Positions 1 through 10,700 of a DNA stretch of 43,425 bases are shown one piece after another. The translations under genes were made by a program, and so were the position numbers. Origin of the DNA: Ilumatobacteraceae bacterium (GTDB lineage: Bacteria; Actinomycetota; Acidimicrobiia; Acidimicrobiales; Ilumatobacteraceae); the NCBI GenBank assembly GCA_017856375.1, contig JAFMFC010000008.1, positions 1 to 43,425 on the forward strand, read 5' to 3'. How positions within the stretch are numbered: the first letter of the stretch is position 1; every line of letters begins with the position of its first letter. The notes beneath the pieces were generated by a model. That model did no database searches and was not told the DNA's origin. It worked only from the letters and a program-made list of their open reading frames with translations.

Positions 1-1452
1 AGAACCACCGGTTGCACTCGGAACTTGCCACGACAGATCCACCGACGTCTCCCCAGCTGTGGCGACGAGTGACCGAACGGCTCCCGGCTCCGTCGTGATG
101 CTCGGCGTCACGGCTACCGCGACAAGTGCTGCCATCTCGCCTGAGCTGTCACCTTGGCTCAGATCACTATCGAGTCCGAGCGCACCAAAAGTTCCGTTGC
201 CCCAACACTTGAGAGCAGCAGTGACGAGCAGCGCACACGTGTGAGTGTCACCCGCACCGATGGCGAGCACGCTCGTGCCGAGTGTGATCGCCGTGAGGTT
301 TGCGCCCATTTCATTTGCGTTATCGCCGAGGCTGGCGGTGGAGTTCGCACCCAGTTGTCCCCAACTCCCCTCACCAAAACACTTCATCGACAAGTCATCG
401 AGGAGGACACAGGTGTGTGAGCCGCCCGCCGCAGCGGCCCACACCCTGCGCGCGGCGCCAAGATCGATGGCAGGCAAGAAAGTGCCCAACTCGTTCTCCC
501 CGTCGCCACGACTAGTGGTGGCACCGGTTCCGAGCCGCCCGTTACCACCATTCCCAAAACACTTCATCGACAAGTCATCGAGCACCACGCAGGTGTGCGC
601 ACTTCCCAGTGCCAGAGCAACGGCACTGCGGCCCGAACCCAGGTCGACTGTGGCAGTGGCAGCAAAACCTGCAACCGCTCCCACCGAGGTGGTGTTGCCA
701 AGTCCCAACTGCCCCGATGAATTGAGCCCCCAGCAGGTGACCTGCCCCGTGTCGAGCAACGCGCATGTATGAAAGTCACCGGCGGCAATCGCGGTGGGTG
801 TTGCCGAACCGAACGACACGGCGGGAAGTGCGTTACCCATTTCACCCGGTTGATCACCCCGGTCGAAATTGTCGCCAATTCCCAGCTGACCGTTGGCGTT
901 ACGACCCCAACACTTGACAGTGGCGTTGTCGAGCAGTGCACAGGAGTGCTCCTCACCAAGTGCCAACTGCGTTGCCGTGCGACCCGAGCCCAAATCAACA
1001 TTCGACAAACTCGACCCCATCTCGCCCGCAGCATCGCCAAGCGCAGACGTCGCGCCATGACCAAGTTGTCCGCGAGTTCCACGACCCCAGCACTTGACTG
1101 CACCCGCTGTCGTGATGGCACAGGTATGCGATGCACCTGCTGCAATGGCTAACGGAGCGGCATCGATGTCTGAAAACGAGGATGTACTGACAGGCGAACT
1201 CGAATCCGCGCCAACACTCGGTTGATTTCCAATTCCTAGTTGACCAAAGGAGTTGTCGCCCCAACACTTGATCTGGTTGGTCGACGTGATCACGCAGGTG
1301 TGTCGATCTCCCAAGGCCAACTTCCACGCTGCTGCCTGGCGCATGGTTGCCGTCGAACCATCATGAAGCACAGCACCGGAGACATCTGCCGAGGCGATAC
1401 CAGCACCAACGAGTGCCAATGCAACCACCAACGCAGCAAGTCGCCGCAACAT
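1..1452 (-). CDS. Secreted RCC1-repeat protein with fibronectin III domain (3' end outside window)
   Basis: An uninterrupted minus-strand frame of 484 codons runs off the left end with no stop, so only the N-terminal part is visible. It begins with a signal peptide (MLRRLAALVVALALVGAG). Seven RCC1-type repeats follow, roughly residues 50-445, each built as HTC(A/V)-x(9-12)-KCWG-x(4-5)-GQLG. Each repeat has two Cys, one after HT and one before WG, suggesting a disulfide per blade as expected outside the cytoplasm. The last visible 25 residues (VRSLVATAGETSVDLSW) match the start of a fibronectin type III domain. RCC1 repeats form a seven-bladed beta-propeller; the ligand is unknown. ATG 1452 is preferred because it gives the best signal peptide and lies 6 bases after a TACGGT box. 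ATG 1479 is in frame but has no ribosome site. Confidence 0.88.
   Translation of the reverse strand, partial: MLRRLAALVVALALVGAGIASADVSGAVLHDGSTATMRQAAAWKLALGDRHTCVITSTNQIKCWGDNSFGQLGIGNQPSVGADSSSPVSTSSFSDIDAAPLAIAAGASHTCAITTAGAVKCWGRGTRGQLGHGATSALGDAAGEMGSSLSNVDLGSGRTATQLALGEEHSCALLDNATVKCWGRNANGQLGIGDNFDRGDQPGEMGNALPAVSFGSATPTAIAAGDFHTCALLDTGQVTCWGLNSSGQLGLGNTTSVGAVAGFAATATVDLGSGRSAVALALGSAHTCVVLDDLSMKCFGNGGNGRLGTGATTSRGDGENELGTFLPAIDLGAARRVWAAAAGGSHTCVLLDDLSMKCFGEGSWGQLGANSTASLGDNANEMGANLTAITLGTSVLAIGAGDTHTCALLVTAALKCWGNGTFGALGLDSDLSQGDSSGEMAALVAVAVTPSITTEPGAVRSLVATAGETSVDLSWQVPSATGGS
374..402. repeat. 29-bp direct repeat, copy 1, inside the RCC1 gene
   Basis: The segment starting CCAAAACACTTCATCGACAA is identical at 374-402 and 554-582, exactly 180 bases (60 codons) apart. 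It encodes the conserved LDDLSMKCFG core of two neighbouring RCC1 repeats. Confidence 0.9.
554..582. repeat. 29-bp direct repeat, copy 2, inside the RCC1 gene
   Basis: Second copy of the segment at 374-402. The flanking codons differ, so identity at DNA level is limited to this core. Confidence 0.9.
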
Positions 1453-1458
1453 GACGTG

Positions 1459-1464
1459 ACCGTA
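1459..1464 (-). promoter_or_regulatory. -10 box, leaderless promoter of the RCC1 gene
   Basis: TACGGT on the minus strand, 6 bases before ATG 1452. It fits the TANNNT-N6 pattern seen at many genes here. Confidence 0.5.
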
Positions 1465-1601
1465 TGGACAACCACACATGCGTACTGGCTTGACGGAATG
1501 AAATTCCACTAGTCGAAAACTTTGTTAACTCAATCCCCCGTAACCGCGAAGTTTTTGCACGAGCGATGACCAAACGCTTCAACCACTGATCACGCGCGTG
1601 G

Positions 1602-1623
1602 GTGCAAAAGCACCTTTTTGCAC
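1602..1623. repeat. Inverted repeat between the RCC1 and TetR genes
   Basis: Arms GTGCAAAA (1602-1609) and TTTTGCAC (1616-1623) are perfect reverse complements around a 6-base centre. It lies in the 228-base gap between the divergent RCC1 gene and the TetR gene, 58 bases before the TetR start, so it is a candidate operator. The overlapping GGTGC-AAAA-GCACC-TTTTT (1601-1619) also has the shape of an intrinsic terminator on the plus strand, but no plus-strand gene ends just upstream. Nothing else stands out in this gap. Confidence 0.5.
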
Positions 1624-1668
1624 TGGTTATGAACAAACTTGATGACCCACTTCTGCCTCACAAGTGGA

Positions 1669-1674
1669 CATACT
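1669..1674 (+). promoter_or_regulatory. -10 box of the TetR gene
   Basis: CATACT ending 6 bases before ATG 1681 resembles TATACT. There is no Shine-Dalgarno sequence, so the transcript is probably leaderless. Confidence 0.4.
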
Positions 1675-1680
1675 TAAGCC

Positions 1681-2289
1681 ATGGAGGGCCAACGAGGCCG
1701 AACCGAAGTGCCCCAGACGATCCGCTCTCGGGCCACCCACGAGCGGATCACTACTGCCCTCGTTCGCCTCGTCGAGTCTGGACAACATCACCCTGGGGCC
1801 AACGACGTTGCTCATGGTGCCGACGTCAGTCTCCGCACCATCTTTCACCACTTCCATGATCTCGACCAGATGTATTCCGCAGCTCTCGCTGCAAAAGTCA
1901 ACGTTGCTCGGGTTGGACTCATGTCAATCGACACATCGAGCGAGATAGCGACGAGATGCGGAGCAATCTCGCTCAACCGTGATTCCATCTACGCAACTCT
2001 CGCCCCGATGTTGCGTGCCTATATCGCCAACCCAAATCGAGCGATACAACTCGGTAATCACCTCGAACACGAAGAGCTCCTCATGGCGATGCAGGGTCAG
2101 ACTCGTAACACCTTCGCCAGCGAACTACGACAGCATCATGATCCGCTCAAGGCATTGCTCGGCGTGGAGACCGCGCTCTCGTTCGCGGTGTGGGACTATC
2201 TCCACCGAGTACAGGGTGTGAGTCGCTCAGGAACTCGCCAATTCATGTCGGCATTGACTTTGAGCATCATCAGGTCCTTCGGGGCGTAG
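1681..2289 (+). CDS. TetR/AcrR-family transcriptional regulator
   Basis: The 202-residue length is typical for TetR regulators. The N-terminal helix-turn-helix domain spans about residues 14-62. Its recognition-helix part (GADVSLRTIFHHFHDLDQMY) matches the family pattern of V-S-xx-T-hh-x-HF-xx-K/Dxx-L/Myxa. The C-terminal half is the variable ligand-binding/dimerisation domain and gives no hint of ligand. It is followed 31 bases later by inositol-3-phosphate synthase and is divergent from the RCC1 gene, so either could be a target. The inverted repeat at 1602-1623 is a possible binding site. The target and effector are not known. Confidence 0.88.
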   Translation: MEGQRGRTEVPQTIRSRATHERITTALVRLVESGQHHPGANDVAHGADVSLRTIFHHFHDLDQMYSAALAAKVNVARVGLMSIDTSSEIATRCGAISLNRDSIYATLAPMLRAYIANPNRAIQLGNHLEHEELLMAMQGQTRNTFASELRQHHDPLKALLGVETALSFAVWDYLHRVQGVSRSGTRQFMSALTLSIIRSFGA

Positions 2290-2292
2290 CCT
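2287..2292 (+). promoter_or_regulatory. Putative -10 box of ino1
   Basis: TAGCCT overlaps the TetR stop codon. The ATG lies 28 bases further on, so ino1 would have a short leader carrying the AGGAG ribosome site at 2311-2315. Confidence 0.4.
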
Positions 2293-2320
2293 TGGGGAGC
2301 CTCAATCTCCAGGAGTGTTC

Positions 2321-3646
2321 ATGCCCTCTCAACGTCCAGTAGTTGCACCCGCCGAAGGAAAACTCGGGGTGCTCACCGTCGGTCTCGGCGCGGTTGCCTC
2401 CACCCTCATCGCGGGTGTCGAGCTCACCAAGCGCGGCCTCGGTAAGCCCATCGGATCGCTCGCCCAGATGGACACCATCCGTCTTGGCAAGCGCACTGAC
2501 GGGCGCAATCCCTTGATCAAGGACTTCGTGCCCCTCGCCCGCCTCGAAGACATTGAGTGGGGTGCCTGGGATCCGTTCCCGGATGACGCCTACGTAGCCG
2601 CGCAGCGCGCCGGCGTGTTGGAGGGACCGAAGCACATCGAAGGCATCGCCGACACACTCCGCGAGATTCGTCCGATGAAGGCCGCCTTTGATCGTCAGTA
2701 TGTGAAGAAGATCGATGCGGAGAACACGCTCGGCACCATCAACAAGCGCCAGATGCTGCAGGCAATTCGTGAAGACATCAATCGCTTCCGCGACGAGAAG
2801 AAGGTGGACCGCCTGGTGATGATCTGGTGCGCCTCGACCGAGATCTTCATCGAGCCGGGTCCCGCGCACATGAACCTCGAGGCGTTTGAGAAAGCGATCG
2901 ACGCCAACGATCCGTCCATTGCACCAAGCATGTTGTACGCATACGCAGCCATCCTCGAAGGTGTGCCGTTTGCCAACGGCGCGCCGAACTTGGCGGTCGA
3001 CACCCCGGTCCTGCGTCAACTCGCAACCGAAAAGAAGGTCGCCATCAGCGGAAAAGATTTCAAGACTGGTCAGACGTTGATGAAGACGGTGCTCGCACCG
3101 ATGCTTCGCGCACGCATGCTCGGTTTGTCAGGTTGGTACTCCACCAACATCCTCGGTAACCGCGACGGCGAAGTGTTGGATGATCCGGACAACTTCAAGA
3201 CCAAGGAAGAGTCGAAGCTCGGCGTGCTCGAAGACATCTTGCAGCCCGACAAGTTCCCCGATCTCTACGGCAACGTCTTCCACAAGGTGCGAATCAACTA
3301 CTACCCACCTCGTGGCGACAACAAGGAAGGCTGGGACAACATCGACATTTTCGGTTGGCTCGGCTATCCAATGCAGATCAAGGTGGACTTCCTCTGCCGC
3401 GACAGCATCCTCGCTGCTCCCCTGGCGCTCGATCTCGTGTTGTTCATGGACCTCGCACAACGTGCCGGCCTCGGCGGCATCCAGGAATGGTTGTCGTTCT
3501 ATTACAAGAGCCCGCAGGTTGCCCCCGGCCTCACACCCGAACACGACTTGTTCGTGCAGTTGGCCAAGTTGAAGAACACGCTGCGCTGGATGATGGGCGA
3601 AGAACAGATCACCCACCTCGGCCGCGAGTACTACGACGAAGCGTGA
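2321..3646 (+). CDS. ino1: Inositol-3-phosphate synthase
   Basis: Converts glucose-6-phosphate to 1D-myo-inositol-3-phosphate with NAD+, the first step to inositol phospholipids and mycothiol in actinobacteria. Visible features are the NAD-binding GLGAVAST loop (residues 21-28), the conserved SGKDFKTGQT segment and the GWYSTNILGNRDGEVL block. All are hallmarks of the family. At 441 residues it is longer than the compact mycobacterial Ino1 type (about 370) and resembles the longer form. ATG 2321 is chosen because AGGAG (2311-2315) sits 5 bases upstream; the in-frame GTG at 2315 overlaps that ribosome site. The DUF3054 gene follows with overlapping GTGA. Confidence 0.93.
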   Translation: MPSQRPVVAPAEGKLGVLTVGLGAVASTLIAGVELTKRGLGKPIGSLAQMDTIRLGKRTDGRNPLIKDFVPLARLEDIEWGAWDPFPDDAYVAAQRAGVLEGPKHIEGIADTLREIRPMKAAFDRQYVKKIDAENTLGTINKRQMLQAIREDINRFRDEKKVDRLVMIWCASTEIFIEPGPAHMNLEAFEKAIDANDPSIAPSMLYAYAAILEGVPFANGAPNLAVDTPVLRQLATEKKVAISGKDFKTGQTLMKTVLAPMLRARMLGLSGWYSTNILGNRDGEVLDDPDNFKTKEESKLGVLEDILQPDKFPDLYGNVFHKVRINYYPPRGDNKEGWDNIDIFGWLGYPMQIKVDFLCRDSILAAPLALDLVLFMDLAQRAGLGGIQEWLSFYYKSPQVAPGLTPEHDLFVQLAKLKNTLRWMMGEEQITHLGREYYDEA

Positions 3647-3978
3647 CTTCGAAACTGATCGACGTCCTCGCCGTTCTCATCTTCGTCGCCATCGGCCGAC
3701 GAAGTCATGAGGAAACAAACTCGATCAGTGGTCTTCTGCAAACTGCTGCACCATTCCTGATTGCGGTGGTGCTGTCGTGGTTGGTCGTCGCGGTCACCAA
3801 ACCAAACGGCGCATTCATCCCCGCATTAGCAACGTGGGCAATCACCGTGAGCATGGGAATGCTGTTGCGCAATCTCGCATTCGGAGAAGGCACTGCAACT
3901 TCGTTCATCATCGTCACCACGATCACACTCTTCGTGTTGATCGTCGGCGCGCGCCTTGTCGCGGCGCGTATCTTCTGA
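3643..3978 (+). CDS. DUF3054-family membrane protein
   Basis: A 111-residue protein with four predicted membrane helices: LIDVLAVLIFVAIG, the segment around FLIAVVLSWLVVAV, ALATWAITVSMGMLL and FIIVTTITLFVLIVG. The charged loop GRRSHEE after helix 1 is typical of DUF3054, an uncharacterised actinobacterial family. The start GTG 3643 overlaps the ino1 stop, so the two are translationally coupled. A link to inositol metabolism is possible only from position. The gene ends 3 bases from the convergent ilvD. Confidence 0.8.
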   Translation: MTSKLIDVLAVLIFVAIGRRSHEETNSISGLLQTAAPFLIAVVLSWLVVAVTKPNGAFIPALATWAITVSMGMLLRNLAFGEGTATSFIIVTTITLFVLIVGARLVAARIF

Positions 3979-3981
3979 TTA

Positions 3982-5685
<1,704 letters not shown>

Positions 5686-5692
5686 GGCGCCA

Positions 5693-5698
5693 AGGCTA
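5693..5698 (-). promoter_or_regulatory. -10 box, leaderless promoter of ilvD
   Basis: TAGCCT on the minus strand, 7 bases before ATG 5685, in the 41-base gap after gatB. Confidence 0.55.
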
Positions 5699-5726
5699 GT
5701 TACACGCGTACGACGATGTGCTTCGC

Positions 5727-7186
<1,460 letters not shown>

Positions 7187-7190
<4 letters not shown>

Positions 7191-8608
7191 CGCGCACGCT
7201 CCAGTTCGGCCGCAACGCGGAACATCGTCGCTTCACCAAGTGCAGGCGCCAGCACCTGCACGCCCACCGGCAGTGAATGGGCCCCGGTACCGAAGGGCAC
7301 GCTCATCGCGGCATGACCAGCGAGGTTGGTGGGAATGGTGAACACATCACAGAGGTACATCGCCAACGGATCGGCGGTCTTGTCGCCGAACGGAAACGCA
7401 ACCGACGGAGAAGTTGGCGTGAGCACCACGTCACACGACTGATAAGCCTTGGCAAAGTCATCGGCGATCAATCGACGAACCTTCAGCGCTTTGCCGTAAT
7501 AAGCGTCGTAGTAGCCGGCCGACAACGCATACGTGCCGAGCATGATCCTGCGCTTGACCTCGGCGCCAAAGCCCTGTGAGCGGGTAGCGGCATACATGGC
7601 GTTGAGATCGGGGGCATCGACACGCATGCCGTAGCGAACTCCGTCGTAACGGGCGAGGTTGCTCGATGCCTCGGCAGGGGCAACCAAGTAGTAGGCGGTG
7701 AGTCCAAACTGCAGCGATGGCAACTTGACGTCGACGATGGCGGCTCCGCGTTCCTTGAGCGCAGCAAACGCTGCATCGAGACGCTCCAACACATCGGGTT
7801 CACTGCCCTCAGGCATGTCCACTACCCGACCGATACGCATGCCCTGCACACCTTGGTCGAGCACACTCAGCAAACTTGGCGCAGGCTGCAACAACGAAGT
7901 CGAATCCATCGGATCGTGTCCAGCGATCGACTCCATGACGAGCGCGGCATCTTCCACCGTGTGGGTAAACGGGCCGATCTGATCCAAGCTGCTGGCAAAC
8001 GCGACTAGTCCGTAACGACTGACGACTCCGTACGTCGGCTTCACGCCGACCAAACCACACAACGCAGCCGGCTGACGAATGCTGCCGCCTGTGTCACTGC
8101 CGAGACTTGCCGCAGCGAAACCGGCAGCCACCGCTGCAGCACTGCCGCCACTCGATCCGCCAGGGACACGAGAGGTATCGAGCGGATTGCGGGTGGGCCC
8201 GAATGCCGAGTTCTCCGTGCTCGACCCCATCGCGAACTCGTCCAAGTTCGTCTTACCGACGATCACGGCACCCGCCTCCCGCAGCTTCGTCACCACCGTG
8301 GCGTCGTAAGGCGGCTTCCAACCTTCGAGAATCTTCGATGAGCACGTGGTTTCGATTCCACGTGTGCACATGTTGTCCTTCAATGCGATCGGTACACCAG
8401 CCAGAGGCCCGAGAGGTTTGCCCGCCTGCACCGCACGATCGACTTCAACGGCTGCGGCACGAGCGTTTTCTGCGGTGACGAGATTGAAAGCGTGGATTTC
8501 ACTCTCCCGCTCGTCAACTCGTTTGAGATGCTCTTCGAGAACGGCCGATGCCGTCACCTTTCCCTCGCGAATATCGCGCGCAAGCTGTGCCACCGTGGGG
8601 AAAGACAC
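7187..8608 (-). CDS. gatA: Glutamyl-tRNA(Gln) amidotransferase subunit A
   Basis: The amidase subunit that releases ammonia from glutamine for GatB. It is a 473-residue amidase-signature protein with the Ser-cisSer-Lys triad region visible: Lys in VPIALKDNMC, the Gly/Ser stretch PGGSSGGSAAAVAAG, and the nucleophile in GSDTGGSIRQPAALCG. The start is GTG 8608, placed by a GGAG ribosome site 6 bases upstream inside the end of gatC, whose TAA stop is 2 bases before. The downstream end overlaps gatB by ATGA. Confidence 0.96.
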
Positions 8609-8610
8609 CG

Positions 8611-8922
8611 TTACTCCGTAAATCCGATGGTCGGAGGCACTCGGAATCGCTTGTCTTCGGCAGCAGGCGCATTGGCCAGTACCTCGTCACGATCGAGTGA
8701 AGGAACGACCACGTCTTCGCGAAACACGTTCTTCAAAGGCAACGGTTGTGGCATCGGTGCCACGTCCGCGAGATCGAGTTTGTCGATGTCGCGAAAGTGC
8801 TCCAGCATTCCCGAAAGCTGTTCGGTCATTCGAGCCAACTCGTCGGGAGTGAGATCGAGTCGTGCGAGACGAGCCACCTTGGCCACCACTACGTCGTCGA
8901 TTCGCGCGTTTTCCACGCGCAT
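8611..8922 (-). CDS. gatC: Asp/Glu-tRNA amidotransferase subunit C
   Basis: The small subunit that wraps around GatA and stabilises GatCAB. It has 103 residues, normal for the family. It shows the typical N-terminus VAKVARLARLDLTPDELARM, the FRDIDKLDLADVAPM segment and the FREDVVVPSLDRDEVLANAP motif with the near-C-terminal FRVPPTI. ATG 8922 is used because the longer open frame reads back into lgt without homology. It begins 4 bases after the lgt stop. No strong ribosome site is visible, so expression probably depends on read-through from lgt. Confidence 0.93.
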   Translation of the reverse strand: MRVENARIDDVVVAKVARLARLDLTPDELARMTEQLSGMLEHFRDIDKLDLADVAPMPQPLPLKNVFREDVVVPSLDRDEVLANAPAAEDKRFRVPPTIGFTE

Positions 8923-8926
8923 CAGG

Positions 8927-9760
8927 CTACTGAGCGTCGTCGAGAATTTGGCCGTGCACTCGAGCGCCACGCAGCTTCACAATGAAGCCGAGTGCGATCG
9001 CAAACACCACCACCGAAGTCCATTGATTGAGACGCCATCCACCCACATCTTGAGCAGGATCGATGCGCAATCCCTCGATGAAGAACCTCATCAGGGTGTA
9101 ACCAGCGCCGTACCAAGCGAACAGTGCTCCATCGCGTAGCGGCTTGCGAAGATCAAACGCAATCAAAGCAAATCCCAGGAGTGCGCATCCGATCGACTCG
9201 TAGAGGAACGTTGGATGGAACAGGGTTCCCGAGACATACCCATCGGGCAAATGACGGTCATCGATCTCCAGACCCCAGGGCAACGTCGTCGGTTTACCAA
9301 ACAACTCTTGGTTGAACCAGTTACCCCACCGACCTATCGCCTGAGCGAATGCAAGTGCGGGTGCAACACAGGTGAGTGCCGCCGCCATCGCGATACCTCG
9401 TCGTTTGGCGACGACGACTCCGACCGCCACACCAAGTGCGATACCGCCCCAGATGCCAAGGCCACCCTTCCAGATTTCGATCGCCTTGAGTGGATCGTCT
9501 TCGAATCGATTCCAATCGGTGATCACGTGATAGAGCCGCCCTCCGATGACTCCGGCCGGTACAGCCCACAAAGCGATAGTCGACGCATCGTCGCGAGTAC
9601 CCACACCACGGCGCTCCAAACGTCGCCCAAAAATCATCACTGCAACTACGACGCCGATGGCGATCATCGCGCCATATGCGTTCAAACGAAGAGGCCCTAT
9701 CGAAAGAGAGCCGCTGGATGGGCTAGGCAACGAAGCGAGCAATGCAATGGAATGCGACAT
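8927..9760 (-). CDS. lgt: Prolipoprotein diacylglyceryl transferase
   Basis: Transfers diacylglycerol from phosphatidylglycerol to the lipobox Cys of prolipoproteins in the inner membrane. The 277 residues contain about seven membrane helices. The Lgt signature GRWGNWFNQELFG carries the essential Arg/Asn, GGLGIWGG is the actinobacterial form of the HGG loop, and the late conserved Arg lies in YTLMRFFIEGLR. ATG 9760 gives the expected N-terminus; a TAGCGT box lies 10 bases upstream. It is first in the lgt-gatC-gatA-gatB run and divergent from the M48 protease/lnt pair, so the two lipoprotein-maturation enzymes of this window lie less than 1 kb apart. Confidence 0.95.
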   Translation of the reverse strand: MSHSIALLASLPSPSSGSLSIGPLRLNAYGAMIAIGVVVAVMIFGRRLERRGVGTRDDASTIALWAVPAGVIGGRLYHVITDWNRFEDDPLKAIEIWKGGLGIWGGIALGVAVGVVVAKRRGIAMAAALTCVAPALAFAQAIGRWGNWFNQELFGKPTTLPWGLEIDDRHLPDGYVSGTLFHPTFLYESIGCALLGFALIAFDLRKPLRDGALFAWYGAGYTLMRFFIEGLRIDPAQDVGGWRLNQWTSVVVFAIALGFIVKLRGARVHGQILDDAQ

Positions 9761-9770
9761 GCGCAATCGA

Positions 9771-9776
9771 ACGCTA
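9771..9776 (-). promoter_or_regulatory. Putative -10 box of lgt
   Basis: TAGCGT on the minus strand, 10 bases before ATG 9760. The spacing is slightly longer than at the other leaderless starts. Confidence 0.4.
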
Positions 9777-9821
9777 GTTGAGGAAACGAGGGCATTCCCG
9801 TCGCGATGGTTGAATGAACCC

Positions 9822-10700
9822 ATGGATCGGCGCAGCGTGGATTCCTCCGCATTCACGGCACTTGCACCGCTGGCAGTGTTGCTCCCACCGTGGATCGTGG
9901 CGATCTTCGTGTTGTGGATCCCTCTGGGCATCGCCACACCAGTCGATTTCCTCGCTTTCGCCATCGTCGCACTCCTGGGTGGCGTGGTGTTGTTCCTGCG
10001 CCCCGTACAACGCATCGTTTTCGTTCGTCTTCTTGGCGCTCGAACGCCAACCCCGAATGAACTCGAGCGTCTGGAGCCAGCGTGGCGCGAGGTCGCAAAA
10101 GTTAACGGATTCGATCCCGGCAGGTTTGTCTTGGCAGTTGTCGATGCCGATGACCTCAACGCCTTTGCTTGTGGAGGACATTTGCTCGTCGTGTCGTCGT
10201 TTGCGGTGGATCACCTCACCGACGACGAACTCACCGGTGTGCTTGCCCACGAACTGAGTCATCATCTCGGTGGTCATACGGTGGCACTCACCATTGCGCA
10301 ATGGATGAGTCTCCCTGTTCTCGGTGTTGCACGACTGGGAATACATCTGCGCAACTTGAGTGACCGCGCTACCTCGAGGTTCGGCGCACGCTCAACGCTC
10401 TTGCGCATCGCCGGAGTAGCATTCACCTTGGTTTTGACCGGTGCATCACGTCTGTTGTTGCTCGGACTTCTGCTCGCACAAATGCTCGGCAACTTCGTCG
10501 GACGCGGCAGTGAGTACCACGCGGATCGCCGTGCTTACGAGATGGGATTCGGGCGCGAGTTGTTGAACGCGTTGCGTCATGTCAGCGACAAGCAGGGACG
10601 AGTTGAAACACATGCCGGCATGGTGGTGATGTCGCACCCTCCCGCGCGCACCCGAATCGCACGATTGGAAGCGATGATGCGCGACGGCGCGCGCCCATGA
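9822..10700 (+). CDS. M48-family membrane zinc metalloprotease (HtpX/Ste24-like)
   Basis: A 292-residue membrane protease. Two N-terminal membrane helices (about residues 14-55) are followed by a soluble loop with AFACGG and the zinc motif HELSHHLGGH (HExxH). Two further hydrophobic helices and the downstream SEYHADRRAYEMG block supply the third zinc ligand. The order matches the HtpX/M48B family, which degrades misfolded membrane proteins. Substrates here are unknown. ATG 9822 is a compromise: an in-frame ATG at 9759 would add 21 residues, and neither has a clear ribosome site. Its 3' end overlaps lnt by ATGA, so the two are co-translated. Confidence 0.87.
   Translation: MDRRSVDSSAFTALAPLAVLLPPWIVAIFVLWIPLGIATPVDFLAFAIVALLGGVVLFLRPVQRIVFVRLLGARTPTPNELERLEPAWREVAKVNGFDPGRFVLAVVDADDLNAFACGGHLLVVSSFAVDHLTDDELTGVLAHELSHHLGGHTVALTIAQWMSLPVLGVARLGIHLRNLSDRATSRFGARSTLLRIAGVAFTLVLTGASRLLLLGLLLAQMLGNFVGRGSEYHADRRAYEMGFGRELLNALRHVSDKQGRVETHAGMVVMSHPPARTRIARLEAMMRDGARP

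Noticed and set aside
1-1452. Possible frameshifts or decay in the left-end gene, because several short frames cover it
   Set aside because: Reading the minus strand codon by codon from 1452 gives one uninterrupted frame with seven regular RCC1 repeats. The short frames are shadows.
2270-3019. Long open frame on the minus strand opposite inositol-3-phosphate synthase
   Set aside because: Its translation has no recognisable domain. It is the codon-structure shadow of ino1, whose family match is certain.
8927-9760. Loss of the HGG motif in Lgt (reads WGG)
   Set aside because: GGLGIWG is, to my knowledge, the normal form of this loop in actinobacterial Lgt, so it is not an anomaly.
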